Source of the DNA: Saccoglossus kowalevskii
Lineage: Eukaryota > Hemichordata > Enteropneusta > Harrimaniidae
Assembly (NCBI RefSeq): GCF_000003605.2
Contig: NW_003155248.1
Location: 10,877 to 34,617 of the forward strand
Length of the DNA stretch: 23,741 bases
Direction of reading: 5' to 3'
Shown: in pieces, positions 18,642 through 23,741 of the stretch
Position numbering within the stretch: position 1 is the first letter of the stretch
Layout of the letters: each line of letters starts with the position of its first letter
Notes under the pieces: generated by a model
The model's input: the letters and a program-made list of their open reading frames with translations, nothing else
What the model was told of the DNA's origin: nothing
Database searches by the model: none
Translations under genes and position numbers: made by a program

Positions 18642-19996
18642 CTGAAGACATAAGCATAATAAGAAAAGCAAATTAAAGACGCATCATTGGCGACATGTGT
18701 GAAATACTTGTACAGAATAAATGTCACATGACCATCAAAGTCACAGGCACACGACATAGCATGGCCACAAATGTTCATAATTTAGCTCTAGTCTAACATG
18801 AAATATACATGAATACGTGTGTTGGTTAAACAAAAAAACATGACAAATAATACATTAGTATGTTGTATTTCGCCAATATATTTTGCCCAATAAATTGTCA
18901 CATTAGATGGCATTATTTGTAAATGCTTGTGGTGAGTCAGATTTAGTCTGCTCGTATGATCTGAAGTCTGTGTTATCTGCTTAAATGTATGCGACTTTGA
19001 AACACTGCAATTCGTGCGTAAGTTTTTTCCAACTAGAATACATATATGTGTTTGTGTTGATTACCTTCTCTTATATTTTATCATTTTTTATCGGTCAAAC
19101 ATATGGGAAATTTTGTATTGTAAAACGGAAAACAAGATTGGCATGATCACAATCAAATGCTGAATTTGAAATACTGAGAATGTTATTTTAGCAAGGGCTG
19201 ATAAATGATAATAGTCTTGTTATAAATGTTCTACGAAATTTAAAACACTGAATTGTATATATGACGACGTAAAAAAATGAGTATGTCCTGACAATGGCAA
19301 TAGTACGTTTGTTAATTACCATCTTCAACTGCATAATTAGCGCAAGTCTCGCATTCACAAAATTCATATCCCACCCCGCACCACAGATGATTTGAACAGC
19401 ATTGACCAGTTTCTATACCATATGGATCACACTCTGCCAATATTCCATTCCAAAGATAAAAACCAGCACCACATCTGTGATCGTCTCGCCATCGTTCTAT
19501 GAAAACAATAGTAATGTATTGGTTACGGTCGCTGTCCTGTTATCACAGTTCTGGACAACTTATATTAATATATACCCCAGTACTTTAACCAGTTTTCGAA
19601 TCTCTTCCTTGTCACTGCGGCAATGAAAAGGACAACCTTACAAATACAGCATGTGTGAACAATTTGCTGTTGCGTTAAAGTATCTGGAGGGTTACGAAAC
19701 CTGCACAAATACAACTATGCACTATATACACTTAAGTATTTTCATAGTTTCATTAGGCAATCGTTAAAACTATAGACTATATAGACTGACTAACTATGAA
19801 TACAGATATATCTACATACTTAGTTCACACTCTGGTATACGGGATGAACTCCATACGCCATTCATGCACATAATTGCCCGTTCCCCATGTAGTCTGTATT
19901 TATTATCGCAAGAAAATCTCACTATGGAGCCATTTTCGTTTGAACCATTTTTGTAGCCATTTATTGGCGTCTGTATGTCTGGACAGCTTTTCAGGA
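18502..19996 (-). CDS. Gene 2 (5' incomplete): CCP/sushi, hevein-like and CDDGG Cys-rich protein
   Basis: Three minus-strand exons join in phase 1 (19996-19820, 19496-19320, 18641-18502) and give 164 continuous residues before the stop. The domain order is one CCP/sushi domain, an eight-cysteine hevein-like domain, and a six-cysteine C-terminal tail. All junctions have consensus GT/AG sites. The product is probably secreted or extracellular, since all three modules are disulphide-rich. The 5' end is unresolved. CCP domains are familiar in complement and adhesion proteins, and hevein-like modules are known for chitin binding in plants, so carbohydrate or surface recognition is likely but inferred. 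Gene 2 lies upstream of gene 1 on the same strand with its own terminator region, so they are separate genes. Confidence 0.75.
18642..19319 (-). other. Gene 2 intron
   Basis: AT-rich intron between the hevein-like and CDDGG exons. Donor ATG|GTAATT lies at 19319, acceptor CTTCAG at 18642. Nothing else recognised. Confidence 0.65.
19320..19496 (-). CDS. Gene 2 exon: hevein-like WR-D-RCG / CCS-WCG domain
   Basis: The exon is 177 nt, phase 1-1, after acceptor TTTTCATAG. It encodes 59 residues reading 'RWRDDHRCGAGFYLWNG', 'LAECDPYG', 'GQCCSNHLWCGVGYEFCECE' and 'TCANYAVED'. The eight cysteines (exon residues 9, 23, 33, 34, 40, 47, 49, 52) and the CCS-x3-WCG-x5-C core resemble the chitin-binding type 1 (hevein) fold. 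The leading W-R-x-D-x-R-C-G and closing C-x-x-C-[AV]-x-Y are typical of a variant found repeatedly in multi-domain extracellular proteins of marine animals. The aromatic Trp in WCG is one hevein uses for sugar stacking. Actual chitin binding is unproven. The plus-strand frame 19402-19626 is a shadow. Confidence 0.8.
19497..19819 (-). other. Gene 2 intron
   Basis: AT-rich intron, donor A|GTATGT at 19819, acceptor TTTTCATAG at 19497. Nothing else recognised. Confidence 0.65.
19820..19996 (-). CDS. Gene 2 exon: CCP/sushi domain
   Basis: The 177-nt phase 1-1 exon begins after ACCCGTATCCAAG and ends at donor GAACTAA|GTATGT. It encodes 59 residues, starting 'VLKSCPDIQTPINGYKNG', with 'VRFSCDNKYRLHGERAIMC', then 'NGVWSSSRIPECE'. 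The four cysteines (5, 30, 44, 57), the P-x-x-x-x-P-x-N-G start, the F-x-C and Y-x-L-x-G strands and the conserved Trp before the last Cys are the hallmark of one complete CCP (complement control protein, sushi) domain of usual length. One domain per exon in phase 1 is the normal vertebrate and invertebrate arrangement. Confidence 0.88.
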
Positions 19997-20869
19997 CTTG
20001 GATACGGGTTAGGATAAAAAAAAAACGTTGACAATAAGTTATACAACATACAAATATTAACCCCTATCTAAGGTCCACATTTCTGTAAACATTATTATTT
20101 CTGGTTCATATATATATGTATTTATCAGTTCTGGTAGACAAGACAAATGCAGACCAATGCAATGCACTGTATATTGTATAAGTCTGTAAGATTTCAAAAC
20201 ATTCGCTTCATTGAGAATGAAATCAAGGTTATTTTAATTAACCCTCGGTCAGTATGACAGTGGCTCTCCGTCGCACTATATACATAATAAATAGGTGTCT
20301 AAAATCAATGCAAACATTATTTATTAAACCAGATGTTTAACAATACAGTCACATTTTTAATAGCACTTACCAACATCCCTGAAATACTGTTATAATTGTG
20401 CATTTCGTCAGGCACGACGTGAAAGCTCTTTGACAATACAACGGCGACAAGTAATCAGAAATGAATTCGCATAATCAAACCCGCCAACAATGAAAGCTCA
20501 ATTGTTTGCACACATTGGCACAGATCAGTACCCAAAACCACATAGTGACTGCCACGTCAAAAATATCAAAGTGTCAGCCATTTAGTATGCTTCTTTTGAA
20601 TAAAAACATATTTAAATTTGTATTTCATCACACTTCGAGGTTTGTATTATCATATTCCATAAATCATAGCTAAATACAGTAACAGTTTATATTCGACATT
20701 CACATACAAACAAAAACATAATAAAATAACTCTTTATTTAATTTAACCTACATAAAGAATTGTCCATCAAATTATTTACATCGCTCTTCTCAGTCTATTC
20801 TATTTAATTGTCAAACCTTACATTCAGTGATTGGCTAACCTAATTCCATATCAGCTACATTGTAATAAT
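19997..20869. other. Region upstream of the gene 2 CCP exon, 5' end unresolved
   Basis: Presumed intron or flank. A minus-strand segment at 20371-20472 ends at an excellent donor (ATGTTG|GTAAGT) and reads like a short signal peptide but contains an in-frame TGA. It is discussed as a finding. Nothing else supported. Confidence 0.35.
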
Positions 20870-20876
20870 GAGTTCG

Positions 20877-20990
20877 GGGGGAAAAGTTTATCTTTTTGCA
20901 GACGACCTCTCCTACGACAGAAGTGGACACCGAAATTGTATTCAACACACTAGTTACATATTGTAATAAAACACTATCCACGCGTGCATG
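20877..20990 (+). pseudogene. Short remnant of a reverse transcriptase motif C region
   Basis: On the plus strand 'GGKVYLFADDLSYDRSG' reads like the F/Y-A-D-D catalytic box of a LINE reverse transcriptase (Asp-Asp at about 20901-20906). The downstream RT-like text 'EVDTEIVFNTLVTYCNK' continues in another frame, so there is a frameshift right after the box. Only some 100 bp are recognisable and the rest is lost. It could be coincidence, although the combination with the flanking hydrophobics is suggestive. Confidence 0.4.
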
Positions 20991-21834
20991 TCATTGCAAT
21001 GGAATAACTAATTATATTTTACTGCGCAATCAAGACATATATTCCCGGCGATTCGCATTTAAAAAAACATGCCCTAATTTTGTTTTCGCATTTGGATTGC
21101 CAAAAAACATAAGCCAAGATTCCTGATCAGTAATTTGAAGTACCAATTACCTGTTGTGACTCGTAAATAAGTACTCTGACTTACTTTAATCAAAAATATA
21201 CGAATGTTGATGAATTTAATTATTTACCTAAAGTGGAAGCCATCTCATGTATTCAAATAACTATAATTTATCAATTTCTTTAATAAATTGTACTACCTGG
21301 TAATATAAGACTATTGAATATTGAAAAAAAAATATATATTGTGAATGATTAAAGAATTACAAATCTGGTTTTAAAAAAGTGACAAAAATGCAAGTCTTTT
21401 TAATATTATGCTGTATCGAATTGTTCTAAAAATAACGATTTTTTTAAAAATATTAGGAGTTTCTAAAAATACATCACTGTAAGACACAAAAAATGCTATT
21501 TTATGGTGCCATGGGACAATAGCATCATGATTATACATAACAAACAAATGAACATTGTCATGCGATTTATGACAAATTTTGTCAAGAAATTATGTGCAGG
21601 CTTCTAATTTAAGAACAAGCTATTTTTTTATTTTGTTTCATGACAGGGAAATCCAACTAGTTTGCTAAACAGAAACAGACCGTCTACTCCTTTATTGGGC
21701 AGATAAGGTGTATTGCCTGGAACTGACTGACTGTAGACACCTTCAGGATTATGAAATATATCTCATCATCCGATCGGCTTTATATTATATTACGTCTAGT
21801 CACTTCGACTACATGAAAACCACTTAATGTTTCC
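20991..21834. other. AT-rich stretch with a small hairpin
   Basis: Contains ATGCTATT/AATAGCAT arms at 21493-21500 and 21518-21525. A possible 16-nt first coding exon for gene 2 on the minus strand (21243-21228, ATG then donor TTTAG|GTAAAT) is noted as a finding. No other feature supported. Confidence 0.35.
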
Positions 21835-22710
21835 TTAAGGTAGAGATGCAGGTGAAGGGCTCTTGGGAGTGAAGTTTTTTGTTTTTGCTTTTTATTATCC
21901 AAACAGTCTTGGCTGTAGACTGTTAAAATATTGTAGAATTTTGAATTGTGGAACATACTCAAAGAACGATTTTAAAATATAGATAACTGGTACAAACATT
22001 ATCTCTTTTGATTGCTTCGCTAGATTTAGCAAGGCTGTACATGAATAATAAAACAAGAAACATGGTGAAAAAGGAAATGACGGGATTTAACAAAACGATA
22101 ATACATTTAAATTTGGAACTGTTACAGCCATTTTAATTTATAAGCATTAGAAAATTCCTTACTGAGTGAATTGTTATGCAAATTAACAATTATCTCAGTT
22201 TTATTTTAGTGCACATCCTAGAACTTTAAAAAAAATAGCTCCTAGACGCTTTGACCTTTTGTTTTGAAATGTTCACAAATGATTCACAATGTGTTTATCT
22301 TCAAAACGCCGTCGGGGCATTGTTCCTGGTTGAACAGTGTTACAACAATCGTACAGACAACTAGCATGGGTGTTAATTTATGCATAAACTTGAAGTAGTG
22401 AAATTTTAGCTGCTGCCCTGCATAAATGACTACTGGTAGACCGCACTTTTTTCTTGGTAAACAGGTGTACCCACAAACCAATTTTGACAGGAAACAGAAG
22501 CATGGCTTAAAAGCTAATTTTTTTTAAATCACTTTTGACCAAAAAAAACATATTTCTGTGCATATTTCAAACTACAGTGTTCATAAACAAAATTAAAACT
22601 CATACAATAAGCTTTCCGAAAATATATAGTATTGTGGACAAGGGAGGTCATCTTGGTTTCCTAAATAACTAATTAAAATACCTGTCAGGTAAACTGCATC
22701 TCTACCTTAA
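21835..22710. mobile_element. TTAA-flanked non-autonomous DNA transposon with 13-bp inverted ends (piggyBac-like MITE candidate)
   Basis: TTAA at 21835-21838 is followed by GGTAGAGATGCAG (21839-21851). The exact reverse complement CTGCATCTCTACC (22694-22706) is followed by TTAA (22707-22710). A perfect 13-bp terminal inverted repeat bounded on both sides by the tetranucleotide TTAA is the layout of piggyBac-type insertions. The internal 842 bp contain no transposase. The minus-strand frame 22284-22481 is unrecognised, so the copy would be non-autonomous. PiggyBac ends often begin CCC, whereas these begin GG, which lowers confidence in the superfamily. Confidence 0.55.
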
Positions 22711-23519
22711 ATACACCTCTGTTATTAAATACTCGTAAGTGTGAAGTGTTCCTGTACAAAGACTACCATCAAGTGTTAAAATTATATTGTCTGCAAAATT
22801 TGGTTGAAAGATCTTTCAATTTTGACTAAATCATATTTGAAAATTTCGGCGTTTTCTAGTCTTGTTCATAAGTCTTCAATTTACTGAGCTACATTCGTGT
22901 AATCTGAAAAAAGGAAACGAGCACTGACTTAATTACAAGGCAAGCATAACAATATCTGATTAAAATAAGATCCTTGTTCGGGCTTTATTTATTTTTGTTA
23001 TTTGTATTATACATTTATTTTACATTATTTCAGTTTAATTTATTGTTTATATTTGCTGACAGTTTTTAAGAGTTTTGATAATCTCGAAAGACAAGCTCTG
23101 GCGCAATGTCATGTAATTCCCGCTCAAATCTCGTATAAAATATTATATTGGCCAACGGCTAATCACTGGAGAAATTAATAAACAGACAATTACAAAGCAC
23201 AATAAAAAAGATCGTGTGGCGCGGAATTCATTTTCTTTCTTCTTAATTTCACACCAACACTCTAGTGTCACGTTTTTGCAATTTACACTTTTTTTAGAGT
23301 AGCAATACTCTATAGACAATCGTTCAGTACATTATAATTTTCCCACCAATTCATGTACAACTCAATAAATTAACGTGATAAACCATTTGTTTCTTCCTAG
23401 GTTTATTCCAACATCCATAATGAAATTAGTCTGTTATTTTTTGCTGTAGATTTTAAGTACTAGATGATCAGAAGCTATTAGAACGTATATATCACCCCAA
23501 CGTGTTTATTTTACTTTTA
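22711..23519. other. AT-rich stretch, nothing recognised
   Basis: No exon, RNA gene or bounded repeat found on either strand. Confidence 0.35.
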
Positions 23520-23741
23520 TCACGGGGAAAACTCTTTCTCTCGGGTTCTCCACACTTGTCGGGGTGGGGGGGAACTCGTCTCGTCTCTATATCTCGTCCC
23601 CTTGAGGTACGGGATCGGGAAAGTCACTTATACTTTACAGTCAAATAAGACACACACAACGAAATACGTTTCAGCTCTCGTCTTAGTCGGTCAATCGAGC
23701 AGGTCTATCAGACACAGCGCCCTGGGGAAAAATCCCCAAGA
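23520..23741. repeat. GC-richer right edge, possibly the start of another repeat
   Basis: Base composition shifts sharply near 23520, with a G-run (23564-23572) and a CGTCTCGTCTC segment. On the minus strand 'GACGAGAGCTGAAACGTATT' recalls the CGAAACGT-type text common at ends of Penelope-like and other retroelements. A 6-bp hairpin TGGGGA-AAAA-TCCCCA lies at 23723-23738. The element would run off the window, and the family is not assignable. Confidence 0.3.

Noticed and set aside
1-23741. CRISPR array, operon, rRNA or intact tRNA genes
   Set aside because: No regularly spaced identical repeats, no Shine-Dalgarno-led gene runs and no complete cloverleaf were seen; introns and module exons mark the DNA as eukaryotic.

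Overview
The window looks like A+T-rich nuclear DNA from a marine invertebrate. The introns are long and AT-rich. Short symmetrical phase 1-1 exons encode extracellular Cys-rich domains, and LINE, SINE and DNA-transposon debris is scattered around them. The domain set (PAN, EGF, CCP/sushi, a hevein-like eight-cysteine domain, a C-x-D-D-G-G motif) suits a cephalochordate, hemichordate, echinoderm, mollusc or cnidarian. I cannot choose between these from the sequence alone.

Two spliced genes can be read, both on the minus strand, head to tail. Gene 1 (coding about 13986 down to 4185) encodes a small type II membrane protein of 221 residues. It has a short charged cytoplasmic tail, a K/R-rich stop, one transmembrane helix, a Ser/Thr-rich N-glycosylatable stalk, one EGF-like domain and a C-terminal PAN/Apple-like domain. 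Every splice junction keeps frame (51+112+171+99+233 nt = 222 codons with stop). A second possible first coding exon lies at 11431-11504. A TATA-type promoter with a (CTG)n-containing leader exon may sit at 15977-16109, and a poly(A) signal lies at 3953-3958. Gene 2 (19996 down to 18502, 5' end not found) encodes a CCP/sushi domain, a hevein-like 'WR-D-x-x-RCG...CCS...WCG' domain and a terminal Cys-rich 'CDDGG...GTDC-x-DCG' tail with its own stop and poly(A) signal.

Layout: 1-840 is a plus-strand decayed LINE reverse transcriptase; 1290-2160 is a minus-strand decayed CR1/L2/jockey-like reverse transcriptase; 2900-3235 is a three-copy ~125-bp tandem repeat; 3935-14002 is gene 1, whose longest intron carries a ~987-bp tandem duplication (6963-8938); 14690-14975 is a probable tRNA-derived SINE; 15480-16110 is a GC-richer patch with a possible promoter; 16125-18400 is intergenic; 18411-19996 is gene 2; 20870-20990 is a tiny reverse-transcriptase remnant; 21835-22710 is a probable TTAA-flanked non-autonomous transposon; 23520-23741 is a GC-richer edge that may start another repeat.

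The two genes look like exon-shuffled cell-surface or secreted recognition proteins with domains often met in carbohydrate binding, adhesion or innate immunity. That functional reading is inference. No bacterial-type genes, CRISPR arrays, rRNAs or intact tRNAs were seen.
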